From Saprospiraceae bacterium (GTDB taxonomy: Bacteria; Bacteroidota; Bacteroidia; Chitinophagales; Saprospiraceae): a DNA stretch of 64,000 nucleotides. The notes beneath the pieces were generated by a model. It had not been told where the DNA came from. It saw only the letters and a program-made list of their open reading frames with translations, and did not search any database. Where the stretch lies: assembly GCA_016711125.1 (NCBI GenBank), contig JADJTQ010000001.1, forward strand, positions 1,488,001 to 1,552,000. Reading direction: 5' to 3'. The position numbers were made by a program, and so were the translations under genes. Shown here piece after piece: positions 27,647-39,059 of the stretch (the first letter of the stretch is position 1; every line of letters begins with the position of its first letter).

Positions 27647-29529
27647 CTAATTGATTTTAGAAAATTTTTCTAAAAATGTATCCACATCGGTTTGTATAAC
27701 CAACCAATAAATTCCGATGGGCAATTGACGTACGTCGATATCGTCAGATGTATTGGAGATACCCCCAACTTCGATACCAACATTATTAATGATTTTAACT
27801 TCAGTGATGTTGTAGGCACTATTTATTTTTAAAAAATCAAAAGTTGGATTTGGGTATATGGTTATATCATCATTGGTTCTGCGACAATGATTGGTATGGC
27901 TTAATATCTTTGAATATACTTCAGTGCCATCAATATCTACTTGCTTCAACCGGTAGTAAGTCAACTGCTGAGGAGCATTGTCGACAAAATGATAGGCATT
28001 GCTAATTGCTTGACTGGGATATACCTTTTGCGCGCTTACAAATTGATGCCCATCGTCGCTCATCTGCACTTCAAAGTGACTGTGATTGTAACTAGAGCCT
28101 ACGGTCCAGGATAGTTCGTTTTGGCATTCAATCTGATTGACCGAAAAACTTATAAGCTCAACAGGGAGAAAGACTTGCGACAAGATGAAATCCTGATTGA
28201 TCACCTGACCAGGTACAAAGGTGATCATCGTGTCTTTGCTTTCGTAGCCTGACTTACTTATGATGACTCTGACTGTATTGCTCAATGCGGTGGGCAACGT
28301 ACTTTGATCCACGATACCTGTAGCATAGCGGCCATCCAATAGCGAATATTCGAAAGTGCTATCGAGCGAAATTATCTGCAATAAGGCACTGTCGATAGGG
28401 CTACCATCCTCCGCTTTTACACCTCCTCAAGATAACCAACCTGCACGTCATAATCCGGTTGTAATACAAAAAGTCCATGCGACATGTCAGATCCGAGCAC
28501 AATGTCGCTCGTGAAAAACGGAAAGGCTCCCCAACATCCGCTAAAGCCCGAAGTAGCAGCATGTGTGTCGTAACTTCCGATCTCTACCAGATTTCCTGGT
28601 CTTGCAGCATCTACAATCTTCACTCCCTCACTATAGTGTGAGATAATCAGATAGTGATCCTTGACATGTACATTGTGAGGGATCACATTAGATTTTAAAG
28701 TATTGTAAGGAGTATAATCTCCCAGATATATGATTTCATCGGTATTGCTGATATCATAACTGGCTACACGAGCCTTGGTTTTCTCGTCTGTGGTGAAAAC
28801 CACGTTGCCGTCATCAGTGGTCCAGGCATTGTGGGTAAAGTGACTATTCGTCTCCTGGGTGGCCAGTATATCAATTTCAATTGGAGTGGTGATTCGATTG
28901 AGGTATGAGAGGGTAAAAACACCCTGGTAAATATCGGAGGTAACCATCAGGCTTCGAGCCTCATTTACATAAACATCATGCGCATAATAGTTAGGGCCGT
29001 AGCCTACAATGGGAGGTATCGAGTCATTTTGATTTAGATCAAAAATCACAACACCTCCATTATTAAAATTTGATCCGGCCAGATACAGAAAACCCATTGC
29101 ATCGATATAAAGATTATGAGCTTTCCGCAACGTATCACCAGGGCTGGCGGCTGGTCTATACTTCCAGGTTTTAATATTGCCTGGATTACTTAAATCAATA
29201 ACCTGAATTCCAAAAGTTCCCTGATCAGCCACGATATAGACCTTGTTGCCCCGGTTTTTCATATCACGCCAGGTACCGACGGCACCAGCCACATCAATGA
29301 CCAGAGCGGGTGCAACAGGGTTCGTAAGATCGTAAATTGCAGTTCCACAGCGGGTACCCAAAATGGCATATTCCTTGCCATTACTATGCTCAAAACCCCA
29401 GACATCATTGAATCCTGAACCACAGGAATTGAAGGGATTGGACAGAAGTTGGAGATTATAGTCCGATTGACCTGGAAGATTGGCCCATAATAAGATCGCA
29501 CTTAGGAGAGATAGTAATGTCCTTGCCAT
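27647..29529 (-). CDS. T9SS-exported LVIVD-repeat (choice-of-anchor B type) protein (one frameshift)
   Basis: About 625 residues after joining. A signal peptide (ending NLPGQS) leads into an LVIVD-type beta-propeller of about 340 residues with repeated YDLTNPVAPALVIDV-like units (QVIDLSNPGNIKTW, VVIFDLNQNDSIPP, ASYDISNTDEIIYLGDYT, VKIVDAARPGNLVEIGSYD). A carboxypeptidase-regulatory-like fold follows (RVIISKSGYESKDTMITF). The last 80 residues form a T9SS type A sorting domain with IYPNPTFDFLKIN, GIEVG and DVRQLPIGIYWLVI. The frame breaks at about 28420, where GYLEEV continues as GVKAEDGSPIDSALLQ. It is probably anchored on the cell surface through T9SS; ligand unknown. Confidence 0.85.
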
Positions 29530-29657
29530 AGAATTAAGATGTCGTTGTAAGCTTTATGTTTCTATAGGTAGCAAAGAGTGTTCCGAAGAATTACGAGCCA
29601 TGGTTAAAGTATAAAACTAAGATGCGAGCTTGGTTATTGTCGTTGCCTCTTTCAACC

Positions 29658-31812
29658 TCAATCTACCAACGCTCCTTTCCCTGCTAAGTCCAGAAAGAAG
29701 GCATATTCCATGGCCGTCTCTTTATGGCGGGCAAATCTGCCAGAGGCTCCACCATGACCGGTATCCATATTGATATGTAGTAACAAAGGATTTTTGTCGG
29801 TTTTCATATCTCTGAGTTTCGCCACCCATTTGGCTGGTTCCCAGTATTGTACTTGCGAATCATGCAGTCCGGTGGTGATCAACATAGCAGGATAGTTTTT
29901 GGCTTTGACATTATCGTAAGGCGAATAAGACTTAATGTAGGTATAATAATCAGCCAAATTTGGATTACCCCATTCGTCGTATTCTCCGGTTGTAAGGGGT
30001 ATACTATCGTCAAGCATCGTCGTCACCACATCAACAAATGGCACGGCTGCAATGACCCCTTTAAACAAATCAGCAGCCTGATTGACCACTGCTCCCATTA
30101 ACAAACCACCAGCACTACCGCCCATCGCAAAAAGGTTGTCATGACTGGTGTATTTTTCATACGCTACGTGCTCAGCGCAGGCAATAAAATCGGTAAACGT
30201 ATTTTTTTTCTTGAAGAATTTACCATCTTCATACCATTGACGTCCCATTTCCTGACCACCTCGGATGTGAGCTATGGCAAAGACAAAATCCCGGTCTATC
30301 AGACTTAACCTCGCTGAATTGAAAGTTGGATCCACACTAATTCCATAGCTGCCATATCCATATAATAAGAGCGGATGACTGCCGTCTTTGACAAATCCTT
30401 TGCGATAAACCAGTGATATTGGAATTTTAACACCATCAGGAGCAGTAGCATAGATGCGTTCAGAGGAATAATTGTCAGAAGAAAAATCACCGACTATTTC
30501 TTCCTGCTTTAGCATAGTAAGCTCACGGGTACGCATATTATAATCATATGTAGTAGTGGGAGTAGTAAGACTGCTAAAGCCTACTCTAAGTACCTCGGTA
30601 GCATACTCGCGATTAATACCTGTGTAGGCGGTAAATGTTTCTTCGGCAAAATCAATGAAATGATCATTGCCCTGCAAATCACGAACCGATAGCTGGGTAA
30701 GTCCATTGACTCGCTCACTCAACACAAGATAATCCTTAAAAACATCGACATCATCTAATAGTACATCAGGTCGGTGAGGCACTATCTCCCGCCAACTAGC
30801 TTTGTCTGTTGAATCTTCATGGGTCTCCATCAATCGAAAATTAGTTGCATTATCCCAGTTGGTCCGAATGTAAAAGCGATCTCTTCCATGGGCTATGAAG
30901 TGCTCGTGTTTGGGTTCTCTGGCTAGAAAGAGTTTGAACTCACCTTGCGGATTATCAGCATCGAGGATACGGTATTCATTGGACAAAGTAGCATAAGACC
31001 CAATGACAATGTATTTTTTGGATGTCGTCTTATAAACCGTGGTGTTGAAGGTCTCGTCGATTTCATGATAGATCTCTACATCATCAGACGGGTTAGTGCC
31101 CAAAATATGCCGGAAGATCTTAAAAGGTCTCAAAGCCTCATCTTTCCTGGTGTAGAACACGGTCTTGTAGTCATTGCCCCATATAGCGCTACCCGTTGTA
31201 TTTTCAATGACATCTTCCAACATAACTCCTGTCTCCAGGTTTTTAAAACGTAGGCGATATATTCTTCGGCTTAGAGTGTCCTCGCCAAAGGCAAGTATTT
31301 TATTGTCATGACTCACCGCACGGCCACCTAACTGGTAATAGCCATAATCTTTGGCCAGATCATTGACATCCAACATGATTTCTCTGGATGCGTGCAGATC
31401 ACCTTTTTTTCGCGTATGGATTGGATGCTCTTTACCTTCTTCGAAGCGGGTTATGTAATAGTAGCCATTTTCGATAAAAGGTACTGACATGTCATTTTGT
31501 TTGATTCGACCGATGATTTCTTCAAAAAAGAGCGCCCTGAAGTTGCTTTGTGTGTGACATCATCTGGTCGGTGTAGTTGTTTTCTGCGTTCAGATAGTCA
31601 AGTACCTGAGGGTCTTTGCGTTCATTTAACCAATAGTAGGGATCTATCCGAGTATCACCATGGATGATCAATTCTTTTGGCTTTTTATCAGCCTTTGGTG
31701 GTAGTATTTCCATCTTAGTATAAAGTGTTTTGGTTGGTGTTGTAAATTTTTCGTGGCATGCCGCTCTAATAAAAGTAGAGAAGAGAACAAATGTAAAAGT
31801 GAGTATCTTCAT
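29658..31812 (-). CDS. Secreted S9 prolyl oligopeptidase / oligopeptidase B (one frameshift)
   Basis: About 717 residues after joining. The N-terminus (MKILTFTFVLFSTFIRAACH) is a signal or lipoprotein-like leader. The domain order is that of oligopeptidase B: an N-terminal segment with HGDTRIDPYYWLNERKDPQV, a seven-bladed propeller, and an alpha/beta-hydrolase. The hydrolase has catalytic Ser in AMGGSAGGLLMGAVVN, Asp in TTGLHDSQVQYWEPAKW and His in MDTGHGGASGR. It cleaves oligopeptides, with a preference for basic P1 in the family. The frame breaks at about 31527: a T run in CTTTTTTGAAG has one T too many, and EEIIGRIKQNDMSVP continues. It is divergent from the MATE gene. Confidence 0.92.
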
Positions 31813-31907
31813 GCAAAGCAAGGAAAAGTTACAAGGACACTCAATGCGAAAGCGATTACATTTGATGGGAGGTTTTTTATTAGTTTGGCAAATGTAATAA
31901 TTCAGGA

Positions 31908-33245
31908 TTGAAACTAAACCTCACGTACCGTCAAATCCTCGCGATATCTGCACCCATCATTATCGGCAGTGCCGCTCAGAATATCATCACCCTGAGTGAC
32001 AGTGTCTTTCTGTATCATGTCAGCGCTTCCGATTTTGCTGCCATCGGGTTTGTAGGTGTCTTTTATCTGATCATTATGGCGATCGGATACGGCTTTAGCC
32101 GGGGAGGCCAGATATTAGTGGCCCGGAGAAGTGGTGAAGGCGATTATAAGAGGGCTGGAGCTACATTTTACTCAATGCTTTATTTCGAAGCCATTCTTGC
32201 TTTAGTTTTTTTCCTTTTCATTGTCTTTGGTTGCCCCTACTTTTTCAAACTCTTTGTTGACACAGAAGTCATCTATCAGAAAAGCCTTGAGTACTTAAAA
32301 TACCGCGCATACGGCATTTTTCCCGCATTCATTGGAGTTTCTCTCATTGCCTTTTATACTGGGATAGCCCGTACCCGCATCATCCTCTATGATACGGCTG
32401 TTTTAATTGCAGTAAATATCATCCTTAATTATGGTTTGATCTATGGCCATTGGGGCTTGCCAGAGATGGGCATCGCAGGTGCGGGACTAGCAAGTACCCT
32501 GGCCGAGGTGGTCGCGCTGATCGTCTTTAGTATCTACATGTTCTTTGATCGCGCTCTCAGACCATTCAGATTGTTACGCATTCCGAAAATTGATGTAGCT
32601 CTGATCCGGAGTAACTTTCGGATTGCCAGCCCGATCGTTGCACAGGCAGTAGTTGGCTTAGGCAGTTGGTTTTTTTTCTTTGCTATTATTGAAAATATGG
32701 GAGAACGTGAGCTGGCGATCAGTAATCTCGGGCGGGTGGTCTACCTGGTATTGAGCATTCCCTGCTGGGGCTATTCGGTGGGTGTCAATACCCTGGTCAG
32801 TAATTTTATCGGACAGGACCAGGTTGACAACGTGTGGCCGGCCATTAAAAAGACAATGATTATCTGCTCTGCAAGTACCTTCATCCTGGCGATTCCAATT
32901 TTATTATTTCCGCAATATATCCTATATCCCTTTTTAGGGTCAAATGATATGTCCTTATTCGTTGACGCCCAGCCAATATTTTATGTGCTTTTTGTCATAC
33001 TTACCTTATTTTACATCGGTGGAATCTATTTTAATGGCATGGCTGGTACCGGTGCTACCCTGGCCGGTCTTCAAATTCAAGCGATTTGTGTGATATTTTA
33101 TGTCATTCTTATCTACGTGTTGGTGAACTACGTCAAGGTAGACCTTGTTACTGCCTGGAGTATCGAAGTATTCTACTGGATACCACTGATTTATCTCGTA
33201 CACCGTTACATGAAAGGTGAAAAATGGAAACTTCTCCAAGTGTGA
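31908..33245 (+). CDS. MATE-family efflux transporter
   Basis: A 445-residue integral membrane protein with about twelve helices in two similar six-helix halves. MATE features include APIIIGSAAQNIITLSDSVF in the first helix, SRGGQILVARRSGEGD between helices 2 and 3, and GLPEMGIAGAGLASTLAE. It exchanges H+ or Na+ for cationic drugs or metabolites; the substrate is unknown. The best start is a TTG at 31908 (KLNLTYRQILAIS), since no ATG lies at the right place. It is 86 bases from the divergent S9 gene and 63 bases before smc. Confidence 0.92.
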   Translation: MKLNLTYRQILAISAPIIIGSAAQNIITLSDSVFLYHVSASDFAAIGFVGVFYLIIMAIGYGFSRGGQILVARRSGEGDYKRAGATFYSMLYFEAILALVFFLFIVFGCPYFFKLFVDTEVIYQKSLEYLKYRAYGIFPAFIGVSLIAFYTGIARTRIILYDTAVLIAVNIILNYGLIYGHWGLPEMGIAGAGLASTLAEVVALIVFSIYMFFDRALRPFRLLRIPKIDVALIRSNFRIASPIVAQAVVGLGSWFFFFAIIENMGERELAISNLGRVVYLVLSIPCWGYSVGVNTLVSNFIGQDQVDNVWPAIKKTMIICSASTFILAIPILLFPQYILYPFLGSNDMSLFVDAQPIFYVLFVILTLFYIGGIYFNGMAGTGATLAGLQIQAICVIFYVILIYVLVNYVKVDLVTAWSIEVFYWIPLIYLVHRYMKGEKWKLLQV

Positions 33246-33295
33246 GTTTTGCACACATGTGGATATGTTGTCATTTAATGAGATTTTAAATACTC

Positions 33296-33303
33296 TATAT
33301 TTG
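33296..33303 (+). promoter_or_regulatory. Bacteroidota-type -7 box before smc
   Basis: TATATTTG matches the TAnnTTTG consensus exactly, with a TTG 25 bases upstream (33268-33270). It ends five bases before the GTG start at 33309, so a transcript from it would be leaderless or nearly so. Confidence 0.4.
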
Positions 33304-33308
33304 CTGGC

Positions 33309-36300
33309 GTGAGACTACAGAAGTTAGAAATAAAGGGGTTTAAGAGTTTTGCCAATGAAACGGTCATTCATTTTAATGAAGACGTCATTGGGGTAGTAGG
33401 ACCAAATGGTGCAGGCAAGTCTAATCTTGTGGACGCGATACGCTGGGTATTGGGTGAGCAAAAGAGTAAGGACCTTCGTCTGGAGAAAATGCAGGATGTG
33501 ATCTTCAACGGCACTAAAAAGCGAAAAGCTGGCGGTGTTGCCTACGTGGCATTGACTTTTGAAAACACTAAAAACCTGTTACCAACTGAGTACCAGACAG
33601 TTACCATAGCTCGATATCTATATCGCTCCGGTGAGAGCGAATACCGACTCAATAATGTGGTGTGCCGTTTGAAGGATATCAGGTCGCTGTTTCTGGATAC
33701 TGGGATCGGGTCTAATTCATATGCCATTATTGCTTTGGGTATGGTTGAAGACATACTCAGCGATAAAGAAAATGCGCGAAGACGGATGTTTGAGCAGGCC
33801 GCCGGTATTTCGAAATACAAAACACGGAAAGCGGAAACACTCAATAAACTCACTGCAACGCAAGCCGATCTTGACCGGGTAGAAGACCTACTGTTTGAAA
33901 TCGAAGGCAATCTCAAAACCCTGAAAAGCAAGCCAAACGTACCAAAAAGTACTTTGAACTCAAGGAGCAATACCGGGAATTGAGCATTCAGCTTTCGGTC
34001 ATCAAGATCAAAGATCTGAAGGAGAGTTACAGCTCTTTATCAGACACGATTGCCCGGGAGCAAGACGGCTATCGCTCGCTCGATACAAAGATCCATCAAC
34101 TTGAAGCTGATCTCGAAAATCTGAAACAGAAACATCTGGACAAAGAGAAGTCACTGAGTGATTTTCAACGCAGCATGAATGATCTAATCTCCAATATCCG
34201 GACCGGAGAAAATGATAAAAAATCATTGAGCAAAAGCAAGACTTTCTTAAACAGAATAGGAGCAATACGAGCAATCGTATCACCATGAACCGGGACCGGA
34301 TAGCGAATATCCAGACTTCGCTTAAGAAATATGCCATTGAGCTCGAAGAAATATCGTCTGCGGAGATCACGCTGCAACAAGATCTGAATGATGCTACCAC
34401 CAAGCTGGAAAGGATCAGATCTGGTCATGGTGATACTAAGGACACTCTGGATCAAATCATGAAGGGCCACCAGGCAAAACAGAATGAAATGGTCGCCATG
34501 GAAAAGAGGCTGGTTGTTAATGATACCAACAACCAAAGCACCATTCGCGAAATAGAAAAGCTCAGAGAGCTGATCAGCAGTCGAAGCGAGGAATACCGTC
34601 AAATTGAGAAGTCACTGGACCAGCTCAGCATCAAATTGCTCGAACAATGTGATTTGATTGAAAAACTTGAGCAAGAAGACCTGGCCAGGCAAAATGTCCG
34701 TGAGCAGCTTGAGTCTCAGGAAGATCAGGTGAATAAAGCACTTAAAGATGTAAATCGGCAACTTGACGCCAAACAGCATGAATATGACCTGATCAAGAAT
34801 TTGGTTGATAAATTGGAAGGGTTTCCTGACAGTATCAAGTTTTGAATAAATCTGAAAAATGGGCAAAAAAACGTGCCTCTGCTCTCGGATTTGATCTATT
34901 GTCCCGAACATTACCGGGTCGTGATCGAAAATTATCTTGAACCCTATCTGAATCACTATGTGGTCGATACGCTGGAGGATGCCGCCATGGCCATTAGACT
35001 ACTTTCAAATGCCCAAAAGGGTAGGGCTAATTTTTTTGTACTGGAAGCTTTCAAAGATATTCTGGCACCGCAAAGTAATCTTGAAAATGCACATCATGCC
35101 GTAGGGGTTGTCGAGGTTGAAGAAAAGTACAAGCCCGTTGTTGACCACCTTCTGCACAATGTTTTTATCGTTGATGATGCTTCCGGCTTGGATCATGATC
35201 TTATAGAGAGCAGCATCACCATTTTGTCAGCTGATGGTCTTTTTGTGAAGAGGCAGCATAGTATCTCCGGTGGTTCGGTTGGCCTTTTTGAAGGTAAAAA
35301 ACTGGGTCGGAAAAAGCATTTAAAGAAACTTGAAGAACTGCTTAAAGAGCTACAAATCAAGGCGGAAAAAAAGGAAGCCAAACTTGATGATATCAATGAC
35401 CAGCTCGCTGCTTTGGAAGAAGAGGAAGACTCTCAGGAGCTAGATCTGGCACGTAAGCGATTGGAGGAACTTAAACGTGAAGAAGTCTATTTGCGAAGTA
35501 GGCAAGAGCACTTTCAGGATCTCAAATCGGGATCGGATCAATCTATCTCCGATCTTAAAGTATCGCTTGCAACGCTGGCTAAAGATGAAAATGAACTTAA
35601 GATCCAGATTGACCGACTCAGATCGGAGGTAGAAAAAGAACATGCGGCGATGGTGTCGGTGGACAATACCTACACTGAAATTGCTAGCCAACTCGCGAAT
35701 CAGAGTGCCCTGGTCAATCAAAGGAATATTGAGCTGATCAAATTGCAAAGTAACCGACAATCAATCGAAAAAGAGCAAAGCTTTAATCATCACCAGGCTC
35801 AAGAACTAAACCAGCAGCTTGATACGGATAGCATCCTATTGGAGGAGATCGAAGTAGAGCAGGAAGAATTGGTTCAACGGTGGCATGATCTTGATGCATC
35901 TCTCCAGGAATATTACACAGTCAGAAAGTCGAGGGAATCGGATTTGTCTGGTCTGGAACAATCATATTATGAAGCCAGGGGCGAAATCTCGGCTGTTGAA
36001 GATCACATCCGGGTTACTCATAAGAAGCAAAATGATCAGCAGCAACTGATCAACGACTTGAAAGATAGTTTTACCGAGGTTAAGTTTAAAATGAGTAATG
36101 TCGGTGAAAGGCTAAAAATCGAGTTTGACATTGAACTCAGTGAAGTACTCAAACTGGAGCAACCGGAGGAAGAGGTGAATCTTCAGGAATTAGATGAAAA
36201 GGTGGACCGGTTGCGGAATCGAATCCAGAACTATGGTGAAATCAACCCAATGGCGCTGGAAGCTTATGAAGAAATGAATGAACGGTATGAGACTATCACG

Positions 36301-36864
36301 AGTCAGAGAGATGATATCGTGGAGGCCAGAGATTCGTTGATGGAGACCATTAAAGAAATAGAACTTAAGGCCACTTCCCGGTTTATGGAAGCTTTCAGTC
36401 AGGTACGTGAAAACTTCATTGAAGTTTTCAGAAGTCTCTTCACTGAAGATGATACCTGTGATATGATTCTTTTGGAGCCGGAATCACCGCTCACCTCCGG
36501 AATTGAGATAATTGCAAAGCCGAAAGGTAAACGACCGAAGGCCCTGAGTCAATTGTCAGGTGGAGAAAAGACGCTGACGGCAATTGCACTCTTGTTTGGA
36601 CTATATCTGCTTAAGCCAGCGCCTTTCTGCATCTTTGATGAGGTTGATGCACCATTGGATGATACCAATATTGAGAAATTTAACCGGATTATTCAGAACT
36701 TCAGTTCACGTAGTCAATTTATCATCGTCACTCACAATAAATTGACAATGGCTTCAGTCAATGTGATCTATGGAGTTTACATGGAAGAGCAGGGTATTTC
36801 TAATGTTAGTCCGGTTGACTTCAGAAGTTTTACCCATACCAGTTTGCTTGAGGTGACGAGTTGA
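33309..36864 (+). CDS. smc: Chromosome segregation protein SMC (about four indels)
   Basis: SMC, the condensin ATPase for chromosome organisation, about 1180 residues once joined. The N-terminal head has KLEIKGFKSFANETVIHF and Walker A VGPNGAGKSNLVDAIRWVLG; the long coiled coil is split by the hinge at about 34870-35250. The C-terminal head has LSGGEKTLTAIALLFG and Walker B CIFDEVDAPLDDTNIEKF. Frame breaks occur at about 33930 (missing C before AKRTKKYFELKEQY), about 34225, about 34843 (TTTT) and about 34870 (poly-A). Homology resumes at once each time, and smc is normally needed for growth, so these are probably consensus errors. The start is GTG 33309. Confidence 0.93.
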
Positions 36865-36908
36865 TTTTTTGATAAGCATGAAAGACTAGCCAAGACTTTC
36901 TGCAGGTA

Positions 36909-37562
36909 TTAGGATTCGAGTTCGATCAATCCTTGCTCGAGGGCATAAACGATCATTTCAGTGGGTGAAGTTAACTTTAACTTACGAAGGATGTTCTTTC
37001 GGTGGGTATAGATGGTATGAGGACTGATATGGAGCTCTGCAGCTATTTCTTTCGCAATTTTGCCCTTGGCTACGAGAGTCAATATTTCCTTTTCTCTCGG
37101 ACTTAAAGGTGTGGCAGCACAATTTTCAGATTTAGAAGGGAATGAGCGTTCAATGATGAGGTCCAGAATCTTATGACAATAAAACTTGTCACCCTTTGCT
37201 GTAGCCCTAATTGCATCAATGATTTCTCCCTCGTCACACTGCTTGGTCAAAAAGGAATTGACCCCGTCTTCAAGCACCTGATATATCCGTTCTTTTCGGT
37301 CGTCAGAGCTAATCACTAGAATATCCGTGATGGGTGAGATGTCCTTAATCTGACCAGCGATCCTGGCATCAAAATACCCGGGCTGGTTATAATCGATGAT
37401 GACTACTTGCGGTTTCACCTCACTGACGAGGCTTAGCAGTGATTCGGTATTATTTGCTTCGCCTACTATTTCTATTTGCTCTTCAGCCTTCAATACCTGA
37501 CATAAGCCCACACGGCAAAGTACTTGCGCATCTGCAACAACGACCCGTACTTTGTCACTCAT
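36909..37562 (-). CDS. NarL/FixJ-type response regulator
   Basis: A 217-residue two-domain response regulator. The receiver has phospho-acceptor Asp57 (VVIIDYNQPG), the conserved Thr/Ser region (LVISSDD) and Lys in NSFLTKQ. The acidic pocket has a single Asp (VVADAQ) rather than a pair. The C-terminal LuxR helix-turn-helix covers about 150-212 (TPLSPREKEILTLVAKGKIA and then SPHTIYTHRKNILRKL). No histidine kinase is adjacent, so the partner must be elsewhere. It is convergent with smc and divergent from purM. The regulon is unknown. Confidence 0.92.
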   Translation of the reverse strand: MSDKVRVVVADAQVLCRVGLCQVLKAEEQIEIVGEANNTESLLSLVSEVKPQVVIIDYNQPGYFDARIAGQIKDISPITDILVISSDDRKERIYQVLEDGVNSFLTKQCDEGEIIDAIRATAKGDKFYCHKILDLIIERSFPSKSENCAATPLSPREKEILTLVAKGKIAKEIAAELHISPHTIYTHRKNILRKLKLTSPTEMIVYALEQGLIELES

Positions 37563-37713
37563 ACTCTAAATTAGACTAAATATAAATAAAAGCCAAAAAT
37601 AGGAAGTTTTGTTCAAACCTATGCATTTGACATAGAAACATAATTTGCTAAAGTTTACGGAATCTCGTTTTATAATAGGACTCATGGGTATCAACTTTCG
37701 TACTTTAGCCCTT

Positions 37714-38886
37714 ATGAAGTCACCATCATCTAAATACGAGCTTCGGGGTGTATCTGCCACTAAAGATGAAGTACATAATGCTATTAAGGACCTGGATAAA
37801 GGTCTTTATCCCACTGCATTTTGTAAGATTTTGCCCGATTTTGTGGGTTCTCATGAGCAGTTTTGCAACATCATGCATGCTGATACTGCAGGTACAAAGA
37901 CCAGCTTGGCTTATCTGTATTGGAAGCAGACAGGTCTCGATTGGGTATGGTCAAATATTGTACAAGACGCTATGGTCATGAATCTCGACGATATGGCATG
38001 CGTAGGTTGCGTCGACAATATAGTCTTATCATCAACCATAGGTCGAAATAAAAACCTGATTTCAGGCGAGGTCATTAAGTTATTGATTCAGGGCACGTCC
38101 GATTTTATTGCAAAGCTTGCTGAATTTGGCGTCAATGTCCATCTGGCCGGTGGCGAAACAGCTGATGTCGGTGATATAGTTCGTACCTTGGATGTGGGTT
38201 TTACCACCTTTGCCCGGATGAAGCGCTCCGACTTGATAGTGAATGATATTCAGGCTGGTGATGTTATATTGGGCCTTGCATCAGATGGCCAATCCATCTA
38301 CGAAGAGACCTACAATAGTGGTATTGGGAGCAATGGACTTACCGCGGCTAGACATGATGTTTTGTCAAAATATTATGTGCAGCATTATCCAGATAGTTAT
38401 GATCATCATACACCCGAAGAGGTCGTTTTTACCGGACCATATCTGCTCACGGATCAGGTACCGGGCTTTGACGACATGGACGTGGGTTCATTGTTACTAT
38501 CTCCGACCCGTACTTTTATCCCGGTACTGAAGCAGATCTATGCGGCTCACCACCAGGACATTCATGGCGTCATACATTGTACAGGAGGTGGACAGACGAA
38601 AGTCTCGAAGTTTATTCAAAACAAACACATCATCAAAAACAATTTGTTTGACATTCCTCCCGTGTTTAAACTCATCCAAGGAGCGTCAAATACTGCCTGG
38701 AGAGAAATGTATCAGGTATTTAATATGGGGCATCGAATGGAGATTTATACTAAACCAGAAATAGCATCCGAGATCATCGAGATTGCTGAGTCATTTGACA
38801 TTGGGGCTCAGATCATCGGTGAGGTAAAGGAATGGCAGGGAAATAAGGTGACCATTGAGAGTCCAACGGGTGTTTTTGAGTACTAA
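37714..38886 (+). CDS. purM: Phosphoribosylformylglycinamidine cyclo-ligase (AIR synthase, PurM)
   Basis: A 390-residue PurM-superfamily enzyme of the form found in Bacteroidota. PurM closes the imidazole ring (FGAM + ATP to AIR) in purine synthesis. Visible are IMHADTAGTKTSLAYLY (the H-A-D-x-x-G-T-K substrate and ATP loop), AMVMNLDDMACVG, VHLAGGETADVGDI and the glycine-rich HCTGGGQTKV loop of the C-terminal domain. The start is taken at Met 37714 (MKSPSSKYELRGVSATKD). An upstream Met at 37684 and TTG at 37645 are in frame but look less natural. TACTTTAG lies just before it, close to the TAnnTTTG box. PurB follows in convergent orientation. Confidence 0.88.
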   Translation: MKSPSSKYELRGVSATKDEVHNAIKDLDKGLYPTAFCKILPDFVGSHEQFCNIMHADTAGTKTSLAYLYWKQTGLDWVWSNIVQDAMVMNLDDMACVGCVDNIVLSSTIGRNKNLISGEVIKLLIQGTSDFIAKLAEFGVNVHLAGGETADVGDIVRTLDVGFTTFARMKRSDLIVNDIQAGDVILGLASDGQSIYEETYNSGIGSNGLTAARHDVLSKYYVQHYPDSYDHHTPEEVVFTGPYLLTDQVPGFDDMDVGSLLLSPTRTFIPVLKQIYAAHHQDIHGVIHCTGGGQTKVSKFIQNKHIIKNNLFDIPPVFKLIQGASNTAWREMYQVFNMGHRMEIYTKPEIASEIIEIAESFDIGAQIIGEVKEWQGNKVTIESPTGVFEY

Positions 38887-39059
38887 TCCCTCTTATCGAT
38901 CCGGTTATGTTTATGATTCCAGTGGGTTTACCACTCCTCGGTTGGCGATATTGAGAGATTTTTATCAAATCGTCGAAACACCAATGATTCGCTCTTTTTT
39001 TCAGGTATGTACGCGATCCTGGGACTTCCCTTTCTAGATCATTTTCTCAAAAACCGGAG

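Noticed and set aside
33980..34845. Separate small coiled-coil genes inside the smc region
   Set aside because: Each continues the SMC coiled coil in the next frame without a gap; they are fragments of one gene.
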